NCBI GenBank assembly: GCA_947631955.1
Contig: CANRNJ010000002.1
Location: 248,001 to 312,000, forward strand
Direction: 5' to 3'
From: an uncultured Lachnospiraceae bacterium
Lineage (GTDB): Bacteria; Bacillota; Clostridia; Lachnospirales; Lachnospiraceae
Length of the DNA: 64,000 bases
Below, in pieces: positions 1 through 9,359 of the stretch. Numbering within the stretch: the stretch's first letter is position 1; each line of letters begins with the position of its first letter. The position numbers were made by a program, and so were the translations under genes. A model generated the notes under the pieces. The model had not been told where the DNA came from. It did not search any database and saw nothing but the letters and a program-made list of their open reading frames with translations.

Positions 1-40
1 TCATTTTTGCCACCAATTTTTTGATCTTATCAGCCGTCAT
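1..40 (-). CDS. N-terminus of an unidentified protein, running off the left edge
   Basis: An ATG at 40-38 on the minus strand opens a frame reading MTADKIKKLVAKM, which stays open to the edge. A strong AGGAGGG ribosome binding site lies at 48-54, seven bases upstream of the start. Only 13 residues are visible, mostly lysine-rich and helical in character, so no family can be named. The gene would be divergent from the lipoprotein gene at 419. It is called only from the start codon, the ribosome binding site and the open frame. Confidence 0.5.
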   Translation of the reverse strand, partial: MTADKIKKLVAKM

Positions 41-321
41 GCGATGCCCTCCTGCCATTCGTATGATATGATAATATTGATACGCGGAATACAGTCCGAT
101 GCCGTATCATACAATTATGATGCTATAAGTTTAACATAGTGCGGCACCATTTACTATATATTTCCTTCTGATGATATTTATTGTAACGGTCCGGCTTGGT
201 ACATAAAATGGGGCAAATTATATTATGGTGTCATTTTTTCATGCTCTTATACATCTCTGCTTCCATACAAAAACGCAGCGTTTTATATGCATGAGGTTTT
301 ATGTGCGGGACTGTCTATATC

Positions 322-350
322 TTGTCAAACAGGACGCTTGTTGATATAAT
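322..350 (+). promoter_or_regulatory. sigma-A-type promoter for the lipoprotein/kinase pair
   Basis: TTGTCA at 322-327 and TATAAT at 345-350 are separated by 17 bases. Transcription would begin near 357, giving a leader of about 60 nt before the start at 419. The rest of 41-418 is AT-rich; no further gene was seen in it. Confidence 0.7.
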
Positions 351-418
351 AATTAAGTTCTTATATTTATAACGATTCATACTAAAATCATCTATATATA
401 CGAAAGGAACAAGATCTG

Positions 419-1888
419 ATGATGAAATCATTTTTTCTGAAATTGACCGGACTGCTGTGCGTATCCTCCACCGTCCTGCTGCTCGGCGGATGCGGCAAAA
501 AGGACGCGGGGAGCGTCCGTCTGGACCCCGATAATCCTACCCAGATCACGATATGGCATTATTACAACGGCTCTCAGCAGGCCGCTTTTGATCAGCTTGT
601 AGAAGAATTCAACCGCACCGAAGGCAAAGAACTCGGTATCTATGTGACGGCCAACAGCCAAGGCAACGTGAGCGACTTGGAGAGCAGCGTGCTTGCTTCT
701 TTTAACAAAGAAGTCGGCAGCAGCGAACCGCCGGATATCTTCTCTTCCTATGCGGACACCGCATATTCCATTGATCAGCTCGGCATGCTGGTGAATCTGG
801 ACACTTATATGACGCCGGAAGAACAGGCCGCCTATGTGGACTCTTTTATAGAAGAGGGACGCATCGGTGCAGACGGGGAACTCCGCATTTTTCCCACGGC
901 CAAGTCCAGTGAGATCTTTATGATGAGCAAGACCGACTGGGAACCTTTCGCGGAAGCGACCGGCGCTTCTTTGGACGATCTTGCCACTATGGAAGGCGTC
1001 GCAGATACCGCAAAGGCATATTATGAATGGACGGATGCGCAGACCCCGGATATAGAAGGCGACGGCAAGGCCTTTTACGGCAGGGATGCTCTTGCCAATC
1101 TGTTCCTGATCGGCTCTATGCAGCTTGGAACGGAATTGTTTCAGGTAGAAGACGGAAAGGTGACGATCCAAGCAGACAAAAGCATTATGCGCAGGATCTG
1201 GGACACCTACTATGTTCCGTATGTAAAAGGCTATTTCTCCTCTTACGGAAGATTCCGTTCGGATGATGTCAAGATCGGAGAGATCATCGCCTATACAGGC
1301 TCCACATCATCCGCCAACTATTTCCCGGACGAGATCGAAACAGCGGACGGAACGAAAGCCATCGACTACATTATCCTGCCCGCTCCCATTTTTGAGGGCG
1401 GCACGCCGTATGCGGTACAGCAGGGCGCCGGAATGGTCATTACCAAGAGCACGCCGGAAAGGGAATACGCAGCCGTCACGTTCTTAAAATGGTTTACTCA
1501 AGAAGAAAACAATCTTCTCTTCGGCTGCACGTCCGGCTATATGCCTGTAAAAAAAGACGCGCTCTCCCCTGAGATACTGGATAAGACCATTGCGGACAAC
1601 GATCTTCAGATTCCCGACAAGACTTACGAAACCCTGATCTCCTGCTTTGATACGGCGCAGACCACGGCCTTATACACGAACAAAGCCTTTGAACACGGTG
1701 CGGACGCCCGCAATGTGCTGGAATATGATCTGGCGGACAAGGCCGCCGCAGACCGCGAGACCGTCGCTGCCCGGATGGCTCAGGGAGAATCTCTGGAAGA
1801 CGCATGCGCCGATCTGATAAGCGATCAGGCTTTCGACGAGTGGTACGCTTCCTTTACAGCGGCGTTAAACGACGCAGTCGCACAGTAA
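419..1888 (+). CDS. extracellular sugar-type solute-binding lipoprotein (ABC family 1)
   Basis: A 489-residue secreted lipoprotein. A hydrophobic signal ends in a lipobox (LLGGC, Cys about residue 25), so the mature protein should be lipid-anchored on the outer face of the membrane. The following ITIWHYYNGSQQAAFDQLVEEFN segment type (Trp/His then an amphipathic helix) and the overall length are typical of family 1 carbohydrate-binding proteins. ATG codons at 419 and 422 are both possible; AAAGGA lies at 404-409. No permease or ATPase gene is adjacent; the next gene, 31 bp downstream, is a sensor kinase. The protein may therefore present ligand to that kinase rather than (or as well as) to a transporter. 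The ligand is unknown. Confidence 0.88.
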   Translation: MMKSFFLKLTGLLCVSSTVLLLGGCGKKDAGSVRLDPDNPTQITIWHYYNGSQQAAFDQLVEEFNRTEGKELGIYVTANSQGNVSDLESSVLASFNKEVGSSEPPDIFSSYADTAYSIDQLGMLVNLDTYMTPEEQAAYVDSFIEEGRIGADGELRIFPTAKSSEIFMMSKTDWEPFAEATGASLDDLATMEGVADTAKAYYEWTDAQTPDIEGDGKAFYGRDALANLFLIGSMQLGTELFQVEDGKVTIQADKSIMRRIWDTYYVPYVKGYFSSYGRFRSDDVKIGEIIAYTGSTSSANYFPDEIETADGTKAIDYIILPAPIFEGGTPYAVQQGAGMVITKSTPEREYAAVTFLKWFTQEENNLLFGCTSGYMPVKKDALSPEILDKTIADNDLQIPDKTYETLISCFDTAQTTALYTNKAFEHGADARNVLEYDLADKAAADRETVAARMAQGESLEDACADLISDQAFDEWYASFTAALNDAVAQ

Positions 1889-1919
1889 CTTAACAGAAAT
1901 CAAAAGGAGATTCTGCGAT

Positions 1920-4900
1920 TTGAACGCAAGACACACGCATACTGCAAAACCGAAACGCATTTTCTGGCTATTTTTGATTCCTCTGCTCTGTCTGATCATC
2001 ATGCAGGCGGCTCTGTCTTTCGGAACAGTATTCCTCAGCGGCGCCTTTTCAACGATCCGCAGCTACACCTCGGACCGGCTCAGACAGGTTACGGAAACCC
2101 GGAGCATCATATTGGAAAACGATATGACGCAGCGGTGGACCTCTGTGGATGAAGAGTATCATATCGCCGGACAGACGCTGACGGAATATCTTGCCGGGAG
2201 CGGGCTGTCTTTGGATGCCTTTCTGGAAGACTCCGATGCGCAGGACGAATACCTGACCGAGTTGTTCCCCACATGGAGTTATATGCTCCGCAAAAACTCC
2301 ACCACCGGCGCTTTTATCATCCTCGGAAAGCCCGACACCTCAAAAAACGGCGGGACGCTGAGCGCGCTCTACATACGCGACAGCGATCCGGACACGAATC
2401 CCGCCGATTACTCCGATCTGTTCCTGACTGTCGGTCCTTCCCGGATCACCAAAGAATACCGGGTCCCTTTCGATATCTACTGGAAGACGAATTTATCTCT
2501 GAAAGCTTACGGCGGATCCCATGCCGACGATTTCTTCTACCAGCCTTATCTCATGGCCGTACAGAATCCGTCCTCGCGCATGGAAGACTGCTGCTATTGG
2601 AGCGCGCCTTTCTGTCTGGAGGGAAAAGAAGATACCGATCCTTACCGCATGATCACCTACTCGATTCCCCTGCGGACGGAAGACGGAACGGTATACGGCG
2701 TGATGGGGATCGAGATCTCTCTGTCCCGTCTGTCGGACTGTCTGCCTTATCAGGAAGTCAACTCCAGTCATGAGGGCGGTTATATGCTGCTTGAAAAGCG
2801 CGCGGAAAACACCTATCAGGTAGTCTGCGCAACCGGTTTGTACGCCAGCAATTCCGTTGAAAGCGAAGATCTGATCGAACTGTCCGAAACAGGACATCAG
2901 GACCTGTACCAGCTCAGCAATACCGATAAATGGAAGTCCGTTTATCTGACGGCGGTGCCTCTGACGCTCTACAATACCAATACGCCTTTTTACGATCATG
3001 GCTGGTATCTGGCGGGAATCGAAACGCATGACGCGCTGTTTGGCAAGAGTTCCAGACTGTCCGGCACTTTTGCCGCCGCCACGCTTTTTGCGCTCGCGGT
3101 AGCGGTCTTTCTGTCCTATCTGCTCGTAAAATATATCACCGCCCCGATCCGCCGCCTTTCCGAATGTATCCGCACCAGTCCGGAAAACGAACTGAAAACT
3201 TTTGCCAAAGGCACGATCACGGAGATCGACGAACTGTATGACACGATATTTAATCTGACCAACCGGCAGAAAAAGATCGAATGGGATCTGTTGGAAGAGC
3301 GTGAGCGCTATCGTCTGGCGCTGCAGAACAACTCCGATATCCTGGTGACGTTTGATCCCGAAGAGGATCTGGCGGTCTTCTACAATCTGGACAACGACGG
3401 CACGGATATCCGGGTCGAGCATCTGCTGCAGAAACTTGAACAGGAAGACTATATCCATCCTGCCGACAAACGCGTGATCCTTGCGCGCATCCGAAATATC
3501 CAGACGGATCTTTCCGTGTCCTTCCGCACGAACTGGATGACGGAAGATCACGAATACCAATGGTTTGAACTGACCGGGCGCATACTGCCCGACGCCGACG
3601 GCAGACACAAAACGTTCATCGGCTCTATGCACAACATCCACGATCAAAAAGTACAGGAACTGGCGGAACGGGAATCTATGTATATGGATTCGCTGACAGG
3701 GTTATACCGCCGCGCTCCCGGAGAAGACATCGTGCGCAGCCAGATCCACAGCGGCCGCGGCGGCTGCCTGCTGCTGATCGATGTGCGCGGTTTCTTACAG
3801 CTCAACGAAGAGTACGGCATGGCCGTAGGCGACATCATTCTGGAAGAACTGGGACGGATATTCCTCAATTGGAAACAGCAGAACAATGCCAGCCAAAGCG
3901 TGCTGATCCGGTTCGGCGGCGATGAATTTATGCTGTGGCTGGAAGACTATTCCAGCGACAAAGCGTTCGCAGCGGCGCAGGAATTCTGCTACGAGGCGGA
4001 ACAGCTTTACGCCGACGGCGATCTGAAGGTGGAATTGGTCTGCGGCGGCGCATACTGCGAGGAACCGGATTACAACAAACTGGAGTCGAACGCCCGCTGC
4101 GCCCTCTCTTATGCTTCCGCGCATAACATCCAGTGCCTGTTTTATCACGAACTGCCCGCGGACAGCCAAAGCGCCCTCAAACAGATCACGCCGATCGAGC
4201 ATGTCAATGCGGATACGCAGAGCATCGTGCCGATCACTTTCAGCTTTTTTGATAAAAGCAGCAAGATAACCGACATCCTCACGATCCTGATCCCGAAACT
4301 GGGAAGACATTTTGAGGCGGAAGACATCATCCTTATCTCGGCGAACCGGGAATTTTCCACCGTAAAGGCTATGCAGCAATGGCACCGCAGCCCCGATACG
4401 GCTTTCGACCATGAGCTGATCCGCTTTACCGCCCAAGAATTCGGCGCATTGGATCAGGCGCTTTGGAGTGAGAGACCGCCCTATCTTGCAACGGACGGAC
4501 TCACCGGTGAAATGCGCCATTTTCTGCGCATTGAGGGCTCAAAAAGAGGGTTTGTGTTCCCGTTATATGACAATAACAACTATACCGGCGCGCTTTCGTT
4601 CCTGAGAGATCCGGATGCACCCGGATGGACGGAAGAACAGGCAAAAGAAATCCTCGAAGTGGTCAAGATCATTGAAGCGAACATCAACCGGCAGCGGTAT
4701 GACTCCGCCAACCGGGCGAAGAGCGATTTCCTGTCCCGCATGAGCCACGAGATCCGTACCCCGATGAACGCCATCATCGGTATGACCTATATCGCCCAAA
4801 CGCATACCCGCGAACCGGAAAAGATTACCGAAGACCTCGGCAAGATCAGCCAGTCTTCGCAGTATCTTCTGGGATTGATCAACGATATTCTGGATATGTC

Positions 4901-5846
4901 CCGGATCGAAAGCGGAAAGCTGACATTGGAGCACGCCGATTTTGACCTAAACGATATGATCAACAACATCACTACTTTGATCAAGCCGCAGGCACAGGCC
5001 AAAGATATCCTTTTTGACGCCGATATCTCCCTGTCCTGCCCTTATGTGACCGGCGATTCCCTGCACTTAAATCAGGTGCTGATCAACCTGCTCGGCAACG
5101 CGATCAAATTTACTCCGGCGGGCGGCAGCGTTACCCTGACGATCCGTCAGGAGGACGACGGCGAGATCCTGTTTTCCGTCCGCGATACCGGTATCGGCGT
5201 AAGTCCCGAAAATCATTCGCGCATCTTTGAATCCTTCGAGCAGGCGGAGGGAAGCACCACCAGAAAATACGGCGGAACAGGGCTCGGTCTTGCCATCAGC
5301 AGCCGTTTGGTACAGATGATGGGCGGAAGCCTCAGCTTAGACAGCGAACTGGGCAAGGGAAGCGATTTCCACTTTACGATCAAGCTGCCCATCGACGCGC
5401 TTCAGGCGCAGAGCGTAAAACAGGCTCCGCCAAAGATCCAAACGATCGCCTCGGCGGAAGGTATGCATATTCTGCTCGTAGAGGATAATGACCTGAACAT
5501 TGAGATCGCGCAGACCATTCTGGAAATGGGAGGCGTCACTGTTGACCTTGCCCGCAACGGACAGGAAGCGGTAGACATCTTCCTTGCAAGCGACCCCAAT
5601 CTCTATGACCTGATCCTGATGGATATCCAGATGCCTGTTATGGACGGTCTGGAAGCGACCCGCATCATACGGCGCTCCGACCATCCCAGAGCCGCCACGA
5701 TCCCTATTATCGCCATGTCGGCCAACGCCTTCGATGAAGATATGAAGAAATCGGTGGAGAGCGGGATGAACGGACACCTTTCCAAGCCTATCGATATTGA
5801 CAAATTCTTCCAGACCATAGCGGAATTTGTGACGAAGAGGCCCTAA
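1920..5846 (+). CDS. hybrid sensor histidine kinase with Cache, HAMP, PAS, GGDEF and receiver domains
   Basis: 1308 residues, starting at TTG 1920 with AAAGGAGA at 1903-1910. Order: TM1 about 15-38; large extracytoplasmic Cache-like sensor about 45-375; TM2 about 380-402; HAMP; PAS-like domain about 465-575; GGDEF domain about 590-745 with an intact GGDEF at about 666-670; a poorly recognised GAF-like stretch about 770-920; HisKA with the SHEIRTPMN box (His about 943); HATPase with NAIKF, DTGIG and GGTGLGL boxes; C-terminal receiver with phosphoacceptor Asp about 1235 (LMDIQMPVMDG). The GGDEF domain has no visible RxxD inhibitory site, and its substrate motif reads LNEEYG instead of the usual IND..GH. 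Both phosphorelay and cyclic-di-GMP roles are therefore possible, the latter less sure. Downstream of and probably co-transcribed with the binding lipoprotein. Confidence 0.92.
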   Translation: MNARHTHTAKPKRIFWLFLIPLLCLIIMQAALSFGTVFLSGAFSTIRSYTSDRLRQVTETRSIILENDMTQRWTSVDEEYHIAGQTLTEYLAGSGLSLDAFLEDSDAQDEYLTELFPTWSYMLRKNSTTGAFIILGKPDTSKNGGTLSALYIRDSDPDTNPADYSDLFLTVGPSRITKEYRVPFDIYWKTNLSLKAYGGSHADDFFYQPYLMAVQNPSSRMEDCCYWSAPFCLEGKEDTDPYRMITYSIPLRTEDGTVYGVMGIEISLSRLSDCLPYQEVNSSHEGGYMLLEKRAENTYQVVCATGLYASNSVESEDLIELSETGHQDLYQLSNTDKWKSVYLTAVPLTLYNTNTPFYDHGWYLAGIETHDALFGKSSRLSGTFAAATLFALAVAVFLSYLLVKYITAPIRRLSECIRTSPENELKTFAKGTITEIDELYDTIFNLTNRQKKIEWDLLEERERYRLALQNNSDILVTFDPEEDLAVFYNLDNDGTDIRVEHLLQKLEQEDYIHPADKRVILARIRNIQTDLSVSFRTNWMTEDHEYQWFELTGRILPDADGRHKTFIGSMHNIHDQKVQELAERESMYMDSLTGLYRRAPGEDIVRSQIHSGRGGCLLLIDVRGFLQLNEEYGMAVGDIILEELGRIFLNWKQQNNASQSVLIRFGGDEFMLWLEDYSSDKAFAAAQEFCYEAEQLYADGDLKVELVCGGAYCEEPDYNKLESNARCALSYASAHNIQCLFYHELPADSQSALKQITPIEHVNADTQSIVPITFSFFDKSSKITDILTILIPKLGRHFEAEDIILISANREFSTVKAMQQWHRSPDTAFDHELIRFTAQEFGALDQALWSERPPYLATDGLTGEMRHFLRIEGSKRGFVFPLYDNNNYTGALSFLRDPDAPGWTEEQAKEILEVVKIIEANINRQRYDSANRAKSDFLSRMSHEIRTPMNAIIGMTYIAQTHTREPEKITEDLGKISQSSQYLLGLINDILDMSRIESGKLTLEHADFDLNDMINNITTLIKPQAQAKDILFDADISLSCPYVTGDSLHLNQVLINLLGNAIKFTPAGGSVTLTIRQEDDGEILFSVRDTGIGVSPENHSRIFESFEQAEGSTTRKYGGTGLGLAISSRLVQMMGGSLSLDSELGKGSDFHFTIKLPIDALQAQSVKQAPPKIQTIASAEGMHILLVEDNDLNIEIAQTILEMGGVTVDLARNGQEAVDIFLASDPNLYDLILMDIQMPVMDGLEATRIIRRSDHPRAATIPIIAMSANAFDEDMKKSVESGMNGHLSKPIDIDKFFQTIAEFVTKRP

Positions 5847-5858
5847 CGTGAAGAAACC

Positions 5859-6779
5859 CTAGTGCAGTCCGTCGGCGTGCGCCTTATCCGCCACCATCCG
5901 GTACGTCGGCGTCGGCACGCCCAAAGACTCTCCCATGCGCACCACTTCATAGATCAAGCCGTCTATTTCCGAAGCTTTTCCGGCATAAATATCTCTCTGC
6001 ATGGAAGTGCTTGCCTCCGGATCCAGCGCATCCAGTATCTGCAGGTTGGTGGTCACGATATCCGCCAAAAAAGGCACTCCCATGGCCACCGCCAGCGCGT
6101 CTATTTCTTTCATCAGTTTTACAAAAGTATCCCGCGGTTCCCCCGTTTTCTGCACCTCGCCCGCAGACACATGATAATACAATCCACAGGCCGCCATCGG
6201 AGATACATAGGCAAATTTCTGGAGCGCATCCCGTCTGATATTATCCGACAGCACGCCTTCGATGCCGCTGTCCTTTAAATCTCTGGCCGTTTCAAACAGT
6301 TCCGGTCTGATATCCTGCGGATCCCGCACGCCGAATACGATGCGGAAGATATCGCCGAGAAGCAGTATCGTCCCCGGCTCCTTGATCTCGCCTGCGATAT
6401 AGATACACCCGTCCGTCACCAACAGCCCCGGCAGCTTCTCCTGCATCCTGCCGCCCGTGCCGTAAATATTTAAGATCGGGATCACGATCGTATTCTTCCC
6501 CGCAATACGCCGGATAAAGGGAATCGTTTCTTCCAACGAATATCCCTTTACACAGACAAAGATAATGTCCGGCTGTTCCTCATAATGTTCCATATCCGCT
6601 GCCTTGACCGGGTATACGGTATAGGTTCCTTTCTTCGCCGTTTCCATACGCAGGCCGCGCTCCTGAATCTTCTTTAAATGTTCGCCCCTTGCAATGAGCG
6701 TGACGTCTTTGCCCGCCTGCGTCATATAGGCGCCGATACTGCCGCCCGTGCCGCCGGCTCCTATCACCAGATATTTCAT
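5859..6779 (-). CDS. ketopantoate reductase family protein (PanE/ApbA-like)
   Basis: 306 residues. The N-terminal GAGGTGGSIG is the dinucleotide-binding glycine motif of NADP-dependent 2-dehydropantoate 2-reductases, and the length (about 300) fits the family. The start at 6779 was chosen because GGAAGGAAG lies just upstream and the Rossmann strand (KYLVIGAGG) begins directly after Met; an in-frame extension to 6977 overlaps patB and lacks a ribosome binding site. The family reduces ketopantoate to pantoate for CoA synthesis, but many clostridial paralogues act on other 2-oxo acids, so the substrate is not certain. It converges on the kinase gene, with only 12 bp between stops. Confidence 0.8.
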   Translation of the reverse strand: MKYLVIGAGGTGGSIGAYMTQAGKDVTLIARGEHLKKIQERGLRMETAKKGTYTVYPVKAADMEHYEEQPDIIFVCVKGYSLEETIPFIRRIAGKNTIVIPILNIYGTGGRMQEKLPGLLVTDGCIYIAGEIKEPGTILLLGDIFRIVFGVRDPQDIRPELFETARDLKDSGIEGVLSDNIRRDALQKFAYVSPMAACGLYYHVSAGEVQKTGEPRDTFVKLMKEIDALAVAMGVPFLADIVTTNLQILDALDPEASTSMQRDIYAGKASEIDGLIYEVVRMGESLGVPTPTYRMVADKAHADGLH

Positions 6780-6839
6780 TGATTCTTCCTTCCTTTCTCT
6801 TGGGTCTGGAGTCATTGTACCATAGAATACAACAAAAGA

Positions 6840-6873
6840 AAAAGGCAATGAGTCCGTCAGCTCATTGCCTTTT
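6840..6873 (-). terminator. Rho-independent terminator of the patB-like gene
   Basis: AAAAGGCAATGAG and CTCATTGCCTTTT are perfect 13-bp arms with an 8-nt loop. On the minus strand the hairpin is followed by TTTTTCTTTTG. The stop codon of the gene at 6857-8026 lies inside the loop, so the terminator is built into the end of the gene. Confidence 0.85.
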
Positions 6874-8026
6874 CCAGTCTTTCCAGCGCTTCTTTTAAAA
6901 CTGTGCGCGGGCAGGCTATATTGATCCGCTCGAAACCCTCTCCGGCCTTTCCGAAAATAGCGCCGCTGTCCAGCCACAGTTTCGCCTTATGAACGATCAG
7001 GCGCTCCAACTGCTCTTCGGTCAGTCCCAGTTCGCGAAAGTCCAACCAGATCAGATACGTCCCTTCGGGTTCGATCAGCTTGATCCGGGGAAGTCTTTCT
7101 TTCAGATAGTTTCTGACAAAATCCAGATTTTCCCGCAGATATTGCTTTAACTCTTCCAGCCACCCGCGCCCCGTTTCATACGCCGCCCTGCAGGCGTGCA
7201 GACCGATCATATTGACTTGGCTGTAACCCACCGCCGACATCTGCCTTAAGAACGCCCTGCGTATCTGCTCGTTGGGAATAAAAATATTGGAGATCTGCAG
7301 TCCCGCCAGATTAAAGGTCTTGCTCGGCGCGGTACAGATAATGCTGATATCCTCAAACGCCGGATCCACTGTCGAGAACACATGATGTTTCCTGCCTTCA
7401 TATACAAAATCGCTGTGTATCTCGTCGCTGACCACCTTGACGCCATGCGCCAGACAGATATCGCCCATCCGCTTAAGCTCCTGAGCGGTCCAGACTCTCC
7501 CGACGGGATTGTGCGGGCTGCACAGCACAAAAAGTTTTACGTCCTCCCGAACGATCTTTTCCTCAAAATCCTCAAAATCGATTTCATAACGGCCGTCTTT
7601 CAGCACAAGTTCGTTGTTGACCAGTTTCCGGCCGTTGTCCCTGACCACGATACGGAACGGATAGTATACCGGCTGCTGGATCATCACGCTGTCGCCTTCT
7701 TTGGTCAGCGCCTGTATCGCCATGCCAATGGCAAAGACAATGCCCGGCGTCTTGACGAGCCACTCCGGTTTTACGTTCCATTCAAAATAATCCCGATACC
7801 ATGCGGCCACCGCCCGGAAATAATCTTCTTTGCTGTCCGTATAGCCGTATATCCCAAGCTGCGCATCCGCCACAGCGCGTTCAATGATCCCCGGCGCCGT
7901 CCGGAAATCCATATCGGCGACCCACAGCGGAAGCACGTCCGCCGGTTTTCCCCGCTCGACGGCAAAATCGTATTTCAGGCTGTCGGTGTGTTTTCTGTCT
8001 ATGATCTCGTCAAAATTATATTTCAT
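6857..8026 (-). CDS. patB: PatB/MalY-type PLP-dependent cystathionine beta-lyase / aminotransferase
   Basis: 389 residues, fold type I aminotransferase class I/II. The N-terminus (NFDEIIDRKHTDSLKYD) and LPLWVADMDF are hallmarks of the MalY/PatB branch. SPHNPVGRVW is the conserved Asn-Pro motif, and the PLP lysine is in APSKTFNLAG (about Lys236). Enzymes of this branch cleave C-S bonds (cystathionine to homocysteine, or cysteine to sulfide). The gene is 90 bp downstream of a cystathionine gamma-synthase/lyase-type gene on the same strand, which supports a transsulfuration or methionine role as the beta-lyase step. It ends in a strong terminator. Confidence 0.85.
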   Translation of the reverse strand: MKYNFDEIIDRKHTDSLKYDFAVERGKPADVLPLWVADMDFRTAPGIIERAVADAQLGIYGYTDSKEDYFRAVAAWYRDYFEWNVKPEWLVKTPGIVFAIGMAIQALTKEGDSVMIQQPVYYPFRIVVRDNGRKLVNNELVLKDGRYEIDFEDFEEKIVREDVKLFVLCSPHNPVGRVWTAQELKRMGDICLAHGVKVVSDEIHSDFVYEGRKHHVFSTVDPAFEDISIICTAPSKTFNLAGLQISNIFIPNEQIRRAFLRQMSAVGYSQVNMIGLHACRAAYETGRGWLEELKQYLRENLDFVRNYLKERLPRIKLIEPEGTYLIWLDFRELGLTEEQLERLIVHKAKLWLDSGAIFGKAGEGFERINIACPRTVLKEALERLEKAMS

Positions 8027-8051
8027 GTTTACCTCCGAAATCTTTCCGGCC

Positions 8052-8122
8052 GGTGCCGAATCATTGGCCGTCTGTCATGCGCACTCGCAGGCGCCGAAAC
8101 ATTTACCGGCCGTCTGTCATGC
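8052..8122. repeat. imperfect tandem duplication spanning the metB-like stop codon
   Basis: GGCCGTCTGTCATGC occurs at 8066-8080 and again at 8108-8122. Both copies are preceded by a GCCGAA.CATT-like stretch, making two units of about 29 and 33 nt (8052-8080, 8090-8122). The second copy carries the end of the coding sequence at 8117, so the first looks like a duplicated gene end in the intergenic space. Confidence 0.6.
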
Positions 8123-9262
8123 CAGCGCCTGTTCAAGATCCGCAATCAGATCGTTCACATTCTCGATTCCCACCGACATGCGGAGCGTCGTTTCATCGAT
8201 ACCGTTGGCGCGTCTTTTCTCGTCGGGCACGTCCGCGTGCGTCTGCGTGAAGGGATACGTCATCAGGCTCTCCGTGCCGCCCAGACTCTCCGCAAATTTG
8301 ATCAGTCTGACTCTTTCCAGAACACGGTGCGCCGTTTCCTGCGAATCCACATGGAATGTCAGCATACCGCCGTAACCCCTGCACTGTCTTTGGGATACCG
8401 CATAACCGGGGTGGCCCGTAAGCCCGGCATAATACACATGTTTTACCCTCGGATGCTTTTGCAGCCACCGGGCGATCGCAAGCGCATTTTCCTGATGTTT
8501 CTCCATCCGCACGGACAGTGTCTTGATCCCTCTTAAGATCAGCCACGCGTCAAAGGGCGCCAGACACGCGCCGGTAGTCTTGACCATCTCTCTCACTCTT
8601 TCGGCGATCTGCTCATTGTTCGTCACAAGGAATCCGCCCAGTGTATCGTTATGCCCTTCCAGATACTTGGTGGCGCTGTGTATGACCACGTCCGCCCCCA
8701 GATCGAGCGGCGTCTGGAAATATGGGGTCAGGAACGTGTTGTCCACCGCCAGCAGACAGCCGTGCTTCTGGGCAATCTCGCTGACCGCCCGGATATCCGT
8801 AACCTGCATCATCGGATTGGTGGGCGTTTCCAGATATATCAGTTTCGTATTCTCCTGCATCGCTTTCTCTACGGCCGCCAGATCCGACGTATCCACATAG
8901 GTAAACTGCATACCGTTCTTCTCGTTCACCTTCCGGAATTGTCTGATCACACCCCCGTACAGATCATCCGTCGCCACCACATGGTCGCCCGGCGCAAATA
9001 ACTCCATAAACGCATTGACCGCCGCCATTCCGGTAGCAAACCCGACCGCGTCCGTTCCATGTTCCAGATCCGTCACGATCCTCTCGACCTCTTGTCTGGT
9101 GGGATTCTGCACCCGGTTGTAATCATAGCCCGTGCTCCTCCCCACTCCGGGATGCGCGTATGCCGCCGTCTGGTATATCGGGAAACTGATGGCTCCCGTC
9201 GTTTCGATCGCTTTTCTGCTGCCCTGTCCGTGTATGCACACGGTGTCTATCTGATAACTCAT
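8117..9262 (-). CDS. cystathionine gamma-synthase / gamma-lyase family PLP enzyme
   Basis: 381 residues, the usual length of the Cys/Met metabolism PLP family. Visible motifs: YDYNRVQNPTR near residue 46, the PLP-contact SGMAA-type turn (FATGMAAVNAF), YLETPTNP, the cofactor Asp in AVDNTF, and the Schiff-base lysine in SATKYLEGHND (about Lys199). The family includes MetB/MetI gamma-synthases, gamma-lyases and O-acetylhomoserine sulfhydrylases, and sequence alone does not separate these here. Pairing with a PatB-type beta-lyase favours a homocysteine-forming pathway. Transcribed from its own promoter, divergent from the Mrp operon. Confidence 0.85.
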   Translation of the reverse strand: MSYQIDTVCIHGQGSRKAIETTGAISFPIYQTAAYAHPGVGRSTGYDYNRVQNPTRQEVERIVTDLEHGTDAVGFATGMAAVNAFMELFAPGDHVVATDDLYGGVIRQFRKVNEKNGMQFTYVDTSDLAAVEKAMQENTKLIYLETPTNPMMQVTDIRAVSEIAQKHGCLLAVDNTFLTPYFQTPLDLGADVVIHSATKYLEGHNDTLGGFLVTNNEQIAERVREMVKTTGACLAPFDAWLILRGIKTLSVRMEKHQENALAIARWLQKHPRVKHVYYAGLTGHPGYAVSQRQCRGYGGMLTFHVDSQETAHRVLERVRLIKFAESLGGTESLMTYPFTQTHADVPDEKRRANGIDETTLRMSVGIENVNDLIADLEQALA

Positions 9263-9310
9263 ATGCCGGTTCCTTTCTTATTTCATACTAAACATATAGG
9301 AATTATAAAT

Positions 9311-9338
9311 ATAATATCACGCCATGGAGATTTGTCAA
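9311..9338 (-). promoter_or_regulatory. promoter for the sulfur amino acid genes
   Basis: Minus-strand TTGACA (9338-9333) and TATTAT (9316-9311) with a 16-bp spacer. The predicted leader to the start at 9262 is only about 40 nt, so there is no room for a SAM riboswitch or T-box. Confidence 0.65.
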
Positions 9339-9359
9339 CTGTTTTTTAGCTCAAGGCAC

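Noticed and set aside
6780..6977. N-terminal extension of the ketopantoate reductase gene
   Set aside because: It would overlap the patB terminator and coding end; the internal ATG at 6779 has a strong ribosome binding site and begins at the Rossmann strand.
7382..8536. 384-codon open frame on the plus strand
   Set aside because: Antisense to the PatB-type and metB-like genes, both of which have clear motifs; it also runs across the intergenic spacer.
9263..9330. possible SAM riboswitch or T-box before the metB-like gene
   Set aside because: The predicted leader is only about 40 nt and shows no such structure.
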